Positions 17,491 through 26,907 of a DNA stretch of 64,000 bases are shown piece after piece. The position numbers and the translations under genes are program-made. Within the stretch, counting starts at the first letter, position 1. Each line of letters starts with the position of its first letter. The stretch is from Phycicoccus sp. HDW14 (lineage in GTDB: Bacteria; Actinomycetota; Actinomycetes; Actinomycetales; Dermatophilaceae). The notes under the pieces are model-generated. The model was not told where the DNA came from. It saw only the letters and a program-made list of their open reading frames with translations, and did no database searches. The DNA is taken from NCBI RefSeq assembly GCF_011383005.1, contig NZ_CP049935.1, positions 620,001 through 684,000 on the forward strand. Reading direction: 5' to 3'.

Positions 17491-19955
17491 GCACGGTCGC
17501 GCTCCCCGGCCGGGCCCGCGTGGTCGTCATCGGCGGAGGGGTCATCGGCGCCTCGGTCGCCTACCACCTCGCCCACCTCGGCGTCACGGACGTGCTCGTC
17601 CTCGAGCAGGGCACCCTGTCGTGCGGAACCACCTGGCACGCAGCCGGACTCGTCGGCCAGCTGCGGGCCAGCGAGGCCGGCACGCGGCTGGTCCGCTGGT
17701 CGACCGAGCTCTACGGGCGGCTCGAGGCCGAGACCGGGCTCTCCACCGGCTACCGGGTCTGCGGGGGCCTGACCCTGGCCCGCACGCCGGAGCGGATGGT
17801 CCAGCTGCGGCGCACCGCGGCCAGCGCGGCCGCCTACGACCTCGACTGCGAGCTGCTGACGCCGGGGCAGGCCGCCGAGCGCTACCCGCTCATCCGGTCC
17901 GACGACCTCGAGGGCGCCATCTGGCTCCCGGGGGACGGGCGGGCCGATCCCGCCGACCTCACCCAGGCGCTGGCCCGCGGCGCGCGGATGCTCGGGGTGC
18001 AGGTCGCCGAGCGGGTGCGCGTCACCGGCCTGCGGGTGCAGGAGCGGGGCGATCGGCGTCGGGTCACCGGCGTGGTCACCGAGCACGGCGAGGTCGAGTG
18101 CGAGGTCGTCGTCAACGCGGCGGGGCAGTGGGCGCCGCTCGTCGGGGCGATGGCGGGCGTCGACGTGCCGCTGCACTCCGCCGAGCACTTCTACGTCGTC
18201 ACCGACCAGGTCGAGGGGGTGCACCGCGACCTGCCGGTGCTGCGCGACCCCGACGGGTACACCTACGTCAAGGAGGAGGTCGGCGGCCTGCTCGTCGGCG
18301 GCTTCGAGCCCGAGGCCAAGCCGTGGGTGGCGCCGGAGGACATCCCGCACCCCTTCGAGTTCCAGCTGCTCGACGAGGACTGGGAGCACTTCGAGGTGCT
18401 CATGGACAGCGCCATCCACCGGCTGCCCGTGCTCGCGGAGACCGGGATCCGCAAGTTCTACAACGGCCCGGAGTCGTTCACGCCCGACAACCAGTTCGTC
18501 CTGGGGGAGGCGCCCGAGTGCGCCGGCCTGTTCGTGGCGGCCGGTTTCAACTCGGTCGGCATCGCCTCGGCCGGCGGGGCGGGGCGCGCGCTGGCCGAGT
18601 GGGTGGTGCACGGCGAGCCGACGCTCGACCTCACCGCCGTCGACATCCGCCGCTTCCCGACCGTGGCCGCCAACCGCTCCTGGCTCCGTTCACGGGTGGC
18701 CGAGGTGCTGGGCCTGCACTACGCCGTGCCGTGGCCGAACCGCGAGCTCGACACCGGTCGGCCGCAGCGGTGCTCGCCCCTGTACGACCGGACCCTCGCG
18801 CGGGGAGCGGTGATGGGCAGCCGCAACGGGTGGGAGCGTCCGCTCGTCTTCGCGGCGCCCGGGGAGGAGCCGCGGCTCGACTACTCGTGGGAGCGACCGG
18901 CGTGGGCCGACTGGTGCGACACCGAGCAGCGGGCCACCCGCTCGGCCGTCGCGGTGTTCGACCAGACCTCCTTCAGCAAGTACCTCGTCACCGGGCCGGA
19001 CGCGCTCGCGACCCTCCAGTGGGTCTGCACCGCCGACGTCGACGTGCCCGTGGGGAGGGCGGTCTACACGGGGATGCTCGACTCCTCGGCCGGCTACCAG
19101 GCCGACGTGACGGTGACCCGCACCGGACCCGAGGAGTTCCTCGTCGTGTCCAGCGCGGCCACGACGCGGCGCGACCTCGACCACCTCGCGCGCCACCGGG
19201 TCGGCACCCCGGCCGTCGTCGACGTCACGAGTGCCTACGCGGTGCTCGGGGTGATGGGTCCGCGCTCGCGCGAGCTCCTGTCGCGCCTGACGCCGGCCCC
19301 GCTCGACGACGCGGCGCACCCGTTCGGCACCTCGCGCGTCATGGACGTCGGACGGACGCGCCTGCGCGCCACTCGGATCACGTACGTCGGTGAGCTCGGC
19401 TGGGAGCTGTACGTCCCGACCGAGCAGGCCACCGTGCTGCACGACGAGCTGTTCGAGGCCGGTGCCGACCTCGGGGTCGTGCCGGCCGGTTACTCGGCCA
19501 TCGAGGCTCTGCGGCTCGAGAAGGGGTACCGGGCGTTCGGGCGCGAGCTCACCCCCGAGGTCACGCCCGTCGAGGCCGGGCTGCTCTTCGCCTGCGCCCT
19601 CTCCGGCCCGGGCGACTTCCTCGGCCGCACCGCCCTGGAGGCGCGCCGGGCGCAGGGGCCGGCCCGGCGGGTGGTCTCCCTCGTCGCGCAGGACCCCGAG
19701 GCCTGGCTGTGGGGCGGCGAGCTCGTGCTGCGCGACGGCGAGCCGGTGGGGCAGGTGACCAGTGCCGCCGGGGGCGCGACCCTCGGCGCCTCCGTCGGGC
19801 TGGCCCTCGTCGGTGACCGGCGCACGGCGACGGCGACGACGGCGTGGTGCGACACGGGCTCGTGGGAGGTCGACCTCGCGGGGGAGCGGGTGCCCGTCCG
19901 GGTGTCACGCCGGCCCCCGTTCGACCCGGACGGCGACAGGCTGGGCCGGACGTGA
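17487..19955 (+). CDS. FAD-dependent oxidoreductase-GcvT fusion (dimethylglycine/sarcosine dehydrogenase-like)
   Basis: 822 residues. The N-terminal DAO domain has VVIGGGVIGASVAYHLA at 13-29 and TWHAAGL near 49-55, whose His is the covalent FAD attachment site in dimethylglycine and sarcosine dehydrogenases. A central FAO_M-type linker follows, then from about 430 a GcvT folate-binding domain (YTGMLDSSAGYQADVTVTR, LGVMGPRSRELL, GYSAIEALRLEKGYRAFG) and a GcvT C-terminal barrel. The family oxidises N-methyl amines and passes the one-carbon unit to tetrahydrofolate. ATG 17487 overlaps the kinase stop. In this cluster it may oxidise a methylated or glutamylated amine; no substrate is proven. Confidence 0.8.
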   Translation: MSTVALPGRARVVVIGGGVIGASVAYHLAHLGVTDVLVLEQGTLSCGTTWHAAGLVGQLRASEAGTRLVRWSTELYGRLEAETGLSTGYRVCGGLTLARTPERMVQLRRTAASAAAYDLDCELLTPGQAAERYPLIRSDDLEGAIWLPGDGRADPADLTQALARGARMLGVQVAERVRVTGLRVQERGDRRRVTGVVTEHGEVECEVVVNAAGQWAPLVGAMAGVDVPLHSAEHFYVVTDQVEGVHRDLPVLRDPDGYTYVKEEVGGLLVGGFEPEAKPWVAPEDIPHPFEFQLLDEDWEHFEVLMDSAIHRLPVLAETGIRKFYNGPESFTPDNQFVLGEAPECAGLFVAAGFNSVGIASAGGAGRALAEWVVHGEPTLDLTAVDIRRFPTVAANRSWLRSRVAEVLGLHYAVPWPNRELDTGRPQRCSPLYDRTLARGAVMGSRNGWERPLVFAAPGEEPRLDYSWERPAWADWCDTEQRATRSAVAVFDQTSFSKYLVTGPDALATLQWVCTADVDVPVGRAVYTGMLDSSAGYQADVTVTRTGPEEFLVVSSAATTRRDLDHLARHRVGTPAVVDVTSAYAVLGVMGPRSRELLSRLTPAPLDDAAHPFGTSRVMDVGRTRLRATRITYVGELGWELYVPTEQATVLHDELFEAGADLGVVPAGYSAIEALRLEKGYRAFGRELTPEVTPVEAGLLFACALSGPGDFLGRTALEARRAQGPARRVVSLVAQDPEAWLWGGELVLRDGEPVGQVTSAAGGATLGASVGLALVGDRRTATATTAWCDTGSWEVDLAGERVPVRVSRRPPFDPDGDRLGRT

Positions 19956-19968
19956 CACACTTTCGGGA

Positions 19969-19990
19969 ATTGGTCCAGAACCGGACCATT
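19969..19990. promoter_or_regulatory. GntR/FadR-type operator 3, upstream of the regulator gene
   Basis: TGGTCC (19971-19976), six bases, GGACCA (19983-19988), flanked AT/TT. Identical half-sites and spacing to operator 1 upstream of the permease. It lies 60 bases before the GntR start, in the gap after the FAD-GcvT gene, consistent with autoregulation and a shared regulon. Confidence 0.65.
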
Positions 19991-20049
19991 GGATGCGGCG
20001 CCCCGTGTACGGGCACGCCGCGAACGGCCGGCGCGCGAGGAGGACGGCG

Positions 20050-20774
20050 ATGACGCACCCAGCGGGCGCCACCCACCTGCCGTCGGTCATCCTGCGGCAC
20101 ACACCGGGCAACCCGTTCGAGACCACCGTCGAGCAGCTGGCGACGGCCATCCGCCTCGGGGTGCTCGTCGACGGCGACCAGCTGCCCCCGAGCGCGAGCT
20201 CGCCGAGCAGCTGGGGGTCGCGCGCAACACCCTCCGCGACGCCATCGCGGCGCTGCGCGACGCCGGGCTCGTGACCACCCGGCGGGGCCGCGGCGGCGGC
20301 ACGGTCGTCACGTACGCGGCCCCGGCCCCCGGGTCCGGAGGTCCGGGCGTGCGCCGCGGCGCCACCCTCCTCGACGCCCTCGACTTCCGGAGGGTCGTCG
20401 AGCCCGGGGCGGCCTGGCTCGCGGCCACCCGCGAGTTGTCCGGCGACCAGCGCTCCTGGCTCGCGACGTCGCTGCGCGAGACGACCGCGGCGAGCAGCCC
20501 GGGCGCGCACCGGCTGGCCGACAGCCGGCTGCACCTGGCCATCGCCACCGTGTCGGGCTCGCCGATGCTCATCGAGGCGGTCACCCGGGCCCAGGCGGCC
20601 CTGGGCGAGCTCCTCGAGGCGATCCCGGTGCTGCGCAAGAACATCCAGCACTCCCACGACCAGCACGAGGCGATCGTCGGTGCCATCCTGTCGGGAGCGG
20701 CAGAGAACGCACGGACCGCCATGGAAGAGCACTGCGACGCCACGTCCGCGCTGTTGCGCGGACTCATCGGATGA
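20050..20774 (+). CDS. GntR-family (FadR subfamily) regulator (frame broken at 20185-20189)
   Basis: About 241 residues after repair. The N-terminal winged helix reads NPFETTVEQLATAIRLGVL, then PERELAEQLGVARNTLRDAIAALRDAGLV, and a C-terminal all-helical FCD ligand domain follows (LDFRRVVEPGAAWLAA, DSRLHLAIATVSGSPML, DQHEAIVGAILSG). The frame changes at the C run 20185-20189; one more C gives the conserved LPPERELAEQLGVSR-like motif, so the gene is taken as intact. ATG 20050 follows GAGGAGG. Operators of TGGTCC-N6-GGACCA type lie upstream of it and of the permease operon; it is the natural candidate to bind them and respond to an amine or its glutamyl derivative. Confidence 0.85.
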
Positions 20775-20787
20775 CTGGAGGAGCACC

Positions 20788-22173
20788 ATGACGAGCTCGA
20801 TCCACCGCGGGGGACCGCCACAGCTCACGCTCGAGCAGCTGCGCGCCGACGTGGCCGACGGCACGGTCGACACCGTGATCGTCGCGTTCACGGACATGCA
20901 GGGGAGGTTGCAGGGCAAGCGGATCCACGGCGCGTTCTTCCTCGAGCACGTCCTCGAGGCGGGCACCGAGGGCTGCAACTACCTGCTCGCCGTCGATGTC
21001 GACATGAACACGGTCGACGGCTACGCCATGTCCTCGTGGGAGCGTGGCTACGGCGACATGTTCTTCGAGATGGACCTCTCGACCCTGCGCCGCACGCCCG
21101 GCTTCCCGACCTCGGTGACCATCCAGAGCGACCTCACCTGGCTCGACGGGTCCGGCGAGGTCGTGCAGTCGCCGCGCAGCATCCTCAAGAAGCAGGTGGC
21201 CGTCGCCGAGGAGGCCGGGTGGGGCGCCTTCGCCGGGACGGAGCTCGAGTTCATCCTCTTCGACGAGACCTACGAGCAGGCCTGGGACCGCCGCTACCAC
21301 GGGCTCACGGGGTCCAACCGGTACAACGTCGACTACTCGATCCTCGGCGGCAGCAAGGTCGAGCCGGTGCTGCGCGAGATCCGCAACGAGATGTACCGCG
21401 CCGGGATGACCGTCGAGTCGGCCAAGGGCGAGTGCAACTTCGGCCAGCACGAGATCGGCTTCCTCTTCGACGAGGTGGTGCGCACGTGCGACAACCACAC
21501 CGTCTACAAGACCGGGGCCAAGGAGATCGCCGCCCGCCACGGCCAGTCCCTGACCTTCATGGCCAAGTTCGACGAGCGCGAGGGCAACTCCTGCCACATC
21601 CACCTGTCGCTGCGCGGCACCGGCGGCGAGGTCGTCTTCGCCGACGACGAGCGCGACGGCGGGCGCTCCGAGCTGTTCGACCACTTCCTCGCCGGCCTGC
21701 TGGCGACGATGCGTGAGCTCACGTACTTCTACGCGCCGAACATCAACTCCTACAAGCGGTTCGCCGCCGGGTCGTTCGCGCCCACCGCCGTCGCCTGGGG
21801 CACCGACAACCGCACGTGCGCGCTGCGGGTCGTCGGCCACGGTGCCGGTCTGCGCGTCGAGAACCGGGTGCCCGGGGGCGACGTCAACCCCTACCTCGCG
21901 GTCGCCGCGATGATGGCCGGCGGGCTGCACGGCATCCGCGAGGGCCTCGAGCTGCCTCCGGTCTGCGAGGGGAACGCCTACAAGGGCGACTACGAACACG
22001 TCCCGACGACCCTGCGGGAGGCGCGCGACCTGCTCGCGTCCAGCGAGGTCGCCCGGGCAGCGTTCGGCGACGAGGTCGTCGACCACTACGTCAACGCCGC
22101 CGACGTCGAGATCACCGCGTTCACCGCGGCGGTCACCGACTGGGAGCGGGTCCGCGGATTCGAGAGGCTGTGA
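20788..22173 (+). CDS. Glutamine synthetase-like gamma-glutamyl-amine ligase
   Basis: 461-residue GS-fold enzyme, shorter and distinct from housekeeping GlnA. Motifs: [19 protein letters not shown] (beta-Grasp start), GTELEFILF near 150 (metal Glu), [26 protein letters not shown] near 266 and [12 protein letters not shown] for ATP/phosphate. It resembles GlnA3/GlnA4-type or PuuA-type ligases that join glutamate to polyamines or ethanolamine. ATG 20788 follows GGAGGAGCACC, 13 bases after the regulator. With ALDH, SDR and the PuuD-like amidase it forms a gamma-glutamylation pathway; which amine is used cannot be read from sequence. Confidence 0.85.
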   Translation: MTSSIHRGGPPQLTLEQLRADVADGTVDTVIVAFTDMQGRLQGKRIHGAFFLEHVLEAGTEGCNYLLAVDVDMNTVDGYAMSSWERGYGDMFFEMDLSTLRRTPGFPTSVTIQSDLTWLDGSGEVVQSPRSILKKQVAVAEEAGWGAFAGTELEFILFDETYEQAWDRRYHGLTGSNRYNVDYSILGGSKVEPVLREIRNEMYRAGMTVESAKGECNFGQHEIGFLFDEVVRTCDNHTVYKTGAKEIAARHGQSLTFMAKFDEREGNSCHIHLSLRGTGGEVVFADDERDGGRSELFDHFLAGLLATMRELTYFYAPNINSYKRFAAGSFAPTAVAWGTDNRTCALRVVGHGAGLRVENRVPGGDVNPYLAVAAMMAGGLHGIREGLELPPVCEGNAYKGDYEHVPTTLREARDLLASSEVARAAFGDEVVDHYVNAADVEITAFTAAVTDWERVRGFERL

Positions 22174-22183
22174 GCACCCAGCG

Positions 22184-23569
22184 ATGAGCACCACCACGCA
22201 CGACGTCATCGACCCGGCGACCGAGGAGGTCGTCACGACGATCGACCTCGCGGGCCTTGAGGAGACCGACGCCGCCGTCGCCCGCGCCGTCGAGGTCGAC
22301 CCGGCCTGGCGGGCGGTGAGCCCCGCCGACCGCGGGATGTTGCTGCGCCGCTTCGCCGACGTCGTCGAGGAGCACGCCGAGGAGCTAGCCCGGCTCGAGG
22401 TCCGCAACGCCGGGCACACCATCGGCAACGCGCGGTGGGAGGCGGGCAACGTCGTCAACGTCCTGCGCTACTACTCCGCCGCGCCCGAGCGCCTCTTCGG
22501 CCGGCAGATCCCCGTCGCCGGCGGCCTCGACGTCACCTTCAAGGAGCCGCTCGGCGTCGTCGGCGTCATCGTCCCGTGGAACTTCCCCATGCCGATCATG
22601 GGGTGGGCGATGGGCCCGGCCCTCGCGGCGGGGAACACGGTGGTGCTCAAGCCCGCCGAGCTGACCCCGCTGACGGCGATGCGCATCGGCGAGCTCGCGC
22701 TCGAGGCGGGCATCCCGGAGGGCGTGCTGACCATCCTGCCCGGGCCCGGCCGCGTCGTCGGCGAGCGCTTCGTCACCCACCCCGACGTCCGCAAGGTCGC
22801 GTTCACCGGCTCGACCCCGGTGGGGCAGGGCATCATGCGCGGCGCCGCCGAGCACCTCAAGCGGGTCACCCTCGAGCTCGGCGGCAAGTCCGCCAACATC
22901 GTCTTCGCCGACGCCGACCTCGACAAGGCGGCCGCCGCGGCCCCGATGAGCTTCCTGGACAACGCCGGCCAGGACTGCTGCGCCCGCACCCGGATCCTCG
23001 TGCAGCGCAGCGTCTACGACGCCTTCATGGAACGCTTCGAGGCGGCCGTCAAGGGCGTCGTCGTCGGCGACCCGGGCGACGAGGCCACCGAGATGGGCCC
23101 GCTCGTCAGCGACCGCCAGCGCGAGGTCGTCCGGGGCTACGTCGACGGGACCGACGGCCACGACGCGGTCGACGTCGCCTTCCGCGGCTCGGCGCCCGAG
23201 GGCCGCGGCTGGTGGTACCCGCCCACGGTCGTGCTGCCGCGGGACACCGACGACCGTGTCTGGCGCGAGGAGGTCTTCGGGCCGGTCGTCGCCGTCCTGC
23301 CCTTCGAGGACGAGGCCGACGCCGTCGCCAAGGCCAACGACACCGAGTACGGCCTCGCCGGGTCGATCTGGACCCGCGACGTCGGTCGTGCCCTGCGCGT
23401 GGCACGAGGCGTCGAGGCCGGCAACCTGTCGGTCAACAGCCACAGCTCGGTGCGCTACTCCACCCCGTTCGGCGGCTTCAAGAGCAGCGGCATCGGGCGC
23501 GAGCTCGGCCCCGACGCCCTCGACGCGTTCACCGAGGTGAAGAACGTCTTCATCTCGACCGAGGACTGA
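22184..23569 (+). CDS. NAD(P)+-dependent aldehyde dehydrogenase
   Basis: 461 residues. General base Glu in [10 protein letters not shown] near 231; catalytic Cys in [12 protein letters not shown] near 265; [11 protein letters not shown] and KPAELTPL bind the cofactor; [12 protein letters not shown] near 366 and [15 protein letters not shown] near the end are typical. The length is slightly below the usual 480-490. ATG 22184 is 11 bases after the GS-like gene. Likely oxidises the aldehyde of the gamma-glutamylated amine, as PuuC does in putrescine degradation. Confidence 0.85.
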   Translation: MSTTTHDVIDPATEEVVTTIDLAGLEETDAAVARAVEVDPAWRAVSPADRGMLLRRFADVVEEHAEELARLEVRNAGHTIGNARWEAGNVVNVLRYYSAAPERLFGRQIPVAGGLDVTFKEPLGVVGVIVPWNFPMPIMGWAMGPALAAGNTVVLKPAELTPLTAMRIGELALEAGIPEGVLTILPGPGRVVGERFVTHPDVRKVAFTGSTPVGQGIMRGAAEHLKRVTLELGGKSANIVFADADLDKAAAAAPMSFLDNAGQDCCARTRILVQRSVYDAFMERFEAAVKGVVVGDPGDEATEMGPLVSDRQREVVRGYVDGTDGHDAVDVAFRGSAPEGRGWWYPPTVVLPRDTDDRVWREEVFGPVVAVLPFEDEADAVAKANDTEYGLAGSIWTRDVGRALRVARGVEAGNLSVNSHSSVRYSTPFGGFKSSGIGRELGPDALDAFTEVKNVFISTED

Positions 23570-23600
23570 CCCCACCCCACCAACACCCCAGGGAGAGAAC

Positions 23601-24368
23601 ATGGCAGGCAGGCTCGAGGGCAAGGTCGCCGTCGTCACCGGTGGCTGCTCCGGCATCGGCCTCGCGACGGTGCGCCGCTTCGCCGAGGAGGGCGCGACGG
23701 TCGTCGTCGGCGACCTCGCCGACGACGCCGGCGAGGCCCTCGCGGCGGAGATCGGTGGCGCGTACGTGCACACCGACGTGGCGAGCAAGGAGGACGTCGA
23801 CCGCCTCTTCGCGACCGCCGTCGAGAAGTTCGGGAAGCTCGACATCGCCTTCAACAACGCCGGCATCAGCCCGCCGGAGGACGACTCGATCCTCGACACC
23901 GACCTCGAGGCGTGGCGCCGCGTGCAGGAGGTCAACCTCACCTCCGTGTACCTCTGCTGCAAGGCGGCCCTGCCGTACATGCTCGAGAACAAGCGCGGCT
24001 CGATCATCAACACGGCGTCCTTCGTCGCGGTGATGGGTGCGGCGACGTCGCAGATCTCGTACTCGGCGTCCAAGGGCGGTGTGCTGTCGATGACCCGTGA
24101 GCTCGGGGTGCAGTTCGCCCGAGAGGGCATCCGGGTCAACGCCCTGTGCCCCGGCCCGGTGAACACACCGCTCCTCAAGGAGCTGTTCGCCAAGGACGCC
24201 GAGCGGGCCGCCCGCCGCCTCGTCCACGTGCCGATGGGCCGCTTCGGCGAGCCGGAGGAGATGGCCAACGCGGTGCTCTTCCTCGCCTCCGACGAGTCGA
24301 GCTTCATGACCGCCTCGACCTTCCTCGTCGACGGCGGCATCTCCGGCGCCTACGTCACGCCGCTCTGA
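23601..24368 (+). CDS. SDR-family 3-oxoacyl-like oxidoreductase
   Basis: 255-residue classical short-chain dehydrogenase. TGGCSGIGLA at 13-22 binds the cofactor, NNAGISPP near 90 stabilises it, catalytic YSASK at 154-158 with the Ser of NTASF upstream, and DGGISGAY at the end. ATG 23601 follows AGGGAGAGAAC. In this operon it may oxidise a hydroxyl of the glutamylated substrate (for example of an amino-alcohol such as ethanolamine) to the aldehyde taken by the neighbouring ALDH; this is inference from context. Confidence 0.85.
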   Translation: MAGRLEGKVAVVTGGCSGIGLATVRRFAEEGATVVVGDLADDAGEALAAEIGGAYVHTDVASKEDVDRLFATAVEKFGKLDIAFNNAGISPPEDDSILDTDLEAWRRVQEVNLTSVYLCCKAALPYMLENKRGSIINTASFVAVMGAATSQISYSASKGGVLSMTRELGVQFAREGIRVNALCPGPVNTPLLKELFAKDAERAARRLVHVPMGRFGEPEEMANAVLFLASDESSFMTASTFLVDGGISGAYVTPL

Positions 24369-24376
24369 GGTCCGAC

Positions 24377-25174
24377 GTGACGCAGCACCGCCCGGTCATC
24401 GGCATCACCTGCTACGTCGAGGACGTCGACCGGCCCCCGTGGGTCGGCCAGCGCAGCGCCGTGCTGCCGTACCGGTACGTGGCGCAGGTCGAGGCGGCGG
24501 GCGGCCTCGCGGTCGTCCTGCCGCCGCGCACCGACGTCGACGAGGCGATGGCCCGCGAGGTCGTCGCGCGGGTCGACGGGCTCGTCGTCGCCGGGGGAGC
24601 GGACGTGTCCGCGCACCTGTACGGCGCTGCGCCGCACCCGACCTCGCAGGACCCGCGCCCCGACCGTGACGCCTGGGAGACCGCCCTCGTGCGGGCCGCC
24701 GAGGAGGTCGACCTGCCACTGCTCGGCATCTGCCGGGGGATGCAGGTGATGGCGGTGGCCGCCGGCGGGCGCATCGAGCAGCACGTGCCCGACCGGGTCG
24801 GCCACGAGGCGCACTCGCCACGGCCGGGCGTCTACTCGTCGCACCACGTCGACCCGGTCGTGGGCAGCCGGCTCGCCGGGGTGATCGGCGAGGACGCCGT
24901 CGACGTCCCGACCTACCACCACCAGGCGGTCGTCGCCGACTCGCTCGAGGGCACCGGGTGGGCGCCCAGCGCGTGGCACGACGACGGGACGCTCGAGGCG
25001 ATGGAGGTGCCGGCCGCGCGCTTCCGGCTCGCCGTCCAGTGGCACGCCGAGGAGGGCGAGCACCCGGCGCTGTTCACCGCGCTCGTCGAGGCCGCGTCCG
25101 AGGCACCCTCAGGCGTTGAGCCGGCGCCGCAACCGAGCCCGCCCGACGACCCCGGAGGCGAGCACGAGCGCTGA
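24377..25174 (+). CDS. Gamma-glutamyl-gamma-aminobutyrate hydrolase-like (PuuD-like) class I amidotransferase
   Basis: 265 residues. Class I GATase fold with nucleophile Cys in LLGICRGMQVM near 119, and His/Glu in QWHAEEGEHP near 223; PVIGITCY at the start and VDGLVVAGGADV are typical of peptidase C26 / PuuD. Would release glutamate from the oxidised gamma-glutamyl intermediate, closing the pathway begun by the GS-like ligase. GTG 24377 is nine bases after the SDR. The last 21 residues, after EAASEAPS, run 66 bases into the convergent gene and are Pro-rich, so the native end may have been changed by whatever brought that neighbour. Confidence 0.8.
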   Translation: MTQHRPVIGITCYVEDVDRPPWVGQRSAVLPYRYVAQVEAAGGLAVVLPPRTDVDEAMAREVVARVDGLVVAGGADVSAHLYGAAPHPTSQDPRPDRDAWETALVRAAEEVDLPLLGICRGMQVMAVAAGGRIEQHVPDRVGHEAHSPRPGVYSSHHVDPVVGSRLAGVIGEDAVDVPTYHHQAVVADSLEGTGWAPSAWHDDGTLEAMEVPAARFRLAVQWHAEEGEHPALFTALVEAASEAPSGVEPAPQPSPPDDPGGEHER

Positions 25175-26797
25175 CAGCAGCGCGACGACGGACACGGCGT
25201 CGTCGAACAGCGACGCGATCCCGACCGCCGAGACGGCAAGGAGGAGCGAGACCTCGCGTAGCTCGATCAACGCCTGATCGGTGCGGTGGGCTCGGACCCG
25301 CACTGCAGCAAGGGGACGGGCATCGACACCGAGGCGTTCCCTCGTGGTGAGGTCCATGAAGATCCAGGGCAGGTCGGGGGAGACGGCCAGGAGGTCCCGG
25401 GCGGAGGGGAAGCGCGCGTCCTCCCCGCCACTCATGTGCTGCCGGAGACCCAGCGTGCTGTCCGGGGCCTCGATCGCGCGTACGGTCACGGTGCGGGGCT
25501 GCTGCTCGTCGGGCTGCGGTAGCCCCTCGACGACGACGCGGGCCCCCGACCCCAGGCCCAGCGCGTCCAGCGTGACCTTGGGCAGCAGGCAGACCTCGGT
25601 CTCGGCCGTCGAGGCGTCGGCGGCCTGGACCCGGCAGACCACGTACCGGCGTCGGGCCGTCAGCACATCGGCTACAGGGGTCCGGGGTACGGAGGCGGGT
25701 CGCAGAGCCACAGCCTCCCCGACCAGGACGCCGATGGCCGCGCGGGCCGTCTGGTCGACGCGCACCTCGTTGCGGGGCTGGTCCGACGGGTGGACCCGGA
25801 CGACGAGGCCCGGGCGGGACGGGTCGCGGTCCGGGCTGATGATGGCATGAGCGCCGAGGCCCAGGGCCCTCGCGTGCACCCTCGACACCTGCACGGCCGG
25901 CTCGCCCTCGCGGTTGATCCGTGCGGGGGTCGTGGTGACGCGGAGGAGCGGAACGGTGTCCCATGAGCTGACAACGTCGCGATACCGGGGCCCGCTCCCA
26001 TCCTCGACGGCGAGTCCCGCGGGGGCGCCGTGTCGCGACCCCAGGAAGTCGGTCACCCGGCGGCGGAGCCCCTCGTCGTCGTGCAGGGCAGCTGCGGCTT
26101 GCTGTGCGGAGTCGAACCCCCGCAGGGGCGAGCCCTCGAGGCCGACGATGCGGCCGAGGACCTCCTCCTGTGTCGCGAACTCCAGCGGCTTCGCGCCCGA
26201 GGCCAGGACGGGCCAGCGGGAGACGTAGAGCTGCGCCGCACTGAGGGTCTCCCCGCCGGCCAGGATCAGCTCGTCCGCGGGTGCGTGCAGAGTCGTTCGG
26301 CGGTAGTTCGGCTCCGTCCGGTCCATTGCCTCCAGCTGCCTCTCGTCGAGGAACGCGACCACAACCGGGGTCGTCGCGCCGACGAGGCGGTAGGGGGCCG
26401 CCGGGACGTAGCCACCCTTGCTGACGTGTGCCGAGTGACCGACGGCGATGTTGCCCAACGTCCCTGTGAGGCACGGCAGCACGATGCTGAGCCCGGCGTC
26501 GCCCATCTTCCGTCGCAGGACGGCGGCCGAGGAGTTGGACCCGATCGAGACGAGTGGCGTCCGCGAGTCGAGGATCATCGAGTTCCAGCGGAGGAGCTCG
26601 TGGCCCAACGGCACAGACAGCGTCCGCTTGCCCTGCCGACACCGCTCGCACCGTCTCGTGCGGGCGGCGCCGAGGCGCCGGCCCTGCACCGGGTCGATGT
26701 CATGGCTGCACTCCGGGAGCAGCAACGTGCTCCGGACGATGGCCTCCCCGGGGTAAGTCCACGGCGTGGACGTCAGGTGGCCTGCGGTGTCGCTCAC
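25109..26797 (-). CDS. Unrecognised multidomain membrane-anchored protein
   Basis: 562 residues; no confident family. Visible parts: residues 25-60 carry PECSHD and CERC, possibly metal-binding; 65-230 has DSRTPLVSIGSNSS, GHSAHVS and EPNYRR, reminiscent of the gamma-glutamylcyclotransferase-like fold (GSN loop); 260-510 contains three or four short repeats of the type (V/C)xLxxxTxxxLGLxxGAxVxV (for example EVCLLPKVTLDALGLGSGARVVVEG) that look like double-psi beta-barrel or CDC48-N-like units; 515-552 holds two hydrophobic helices and an Arg-rich cytoplasmic end. GTG 26797 is the first start. It is convergent with the PuuD-like gene and follows a MarR gene on the same strand, 110 bases away. 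By eye it is less GC-extreme than its neighbours, so it may be acquired. Confidence 0.6.
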   Translation of the reverse strand: MSDTAGHLTSTPWTYPGEAIVRSTLLLPECSHDIDPVQGRRLGAARTRRCERCRQGKRTLSVPLGHELLRWNSMILDSRTPLVSIGSNSSAAVLRRKMGDAGLSIVLPCLTGTLGNIAVGHSAHVSKGGYVPAAPYRLVGATTPVVVAFLDERQLEAMDRTEPNYRRTTLHAPADELILAGGETLSAAQLYVSRWPVLASGAKPLEFATQEEVLGRIVGLEGSPLRGFDSAQQAAAALHDDEGLRRRVTDFLGSRHGAPAGLAVEDGSGPRYRDVVSSWDTVPLLRVTTTPARINREGEPAVQVSRVHARALGLGAHAIISPDRDPSRPGLVVRVHPSDQPRNEVRVDQTARAAIGVLVGEAVALRPASVPRTPVADVLTARRRYVVCRVQAADASTAETEVCLLPKVTLDALGLGSGARVVVEGLPQPDEQQPRTVTVRAIEAPDSTLGLRQHMSGGEDARFPSARDLLAVSPDLPWIFMDLTTRERLGVDARPLAAVRVRAHRTDQALIELREVSLLLAVSAVGIASLFDDAVSVVALLSALVLASGVVGRARLRRRLNA

Positions 26798-26907
26798 GAC
26801 GCGGGCTCCTTGCTGCGCGACCGGCGGGTGCGGTCAAGTATCGCCTGCCGGACCACGGGGGCAGCGTCCCGGCGCAACCGACCGAGCGCGCCACGAGCCG
26901 ACCGGGC

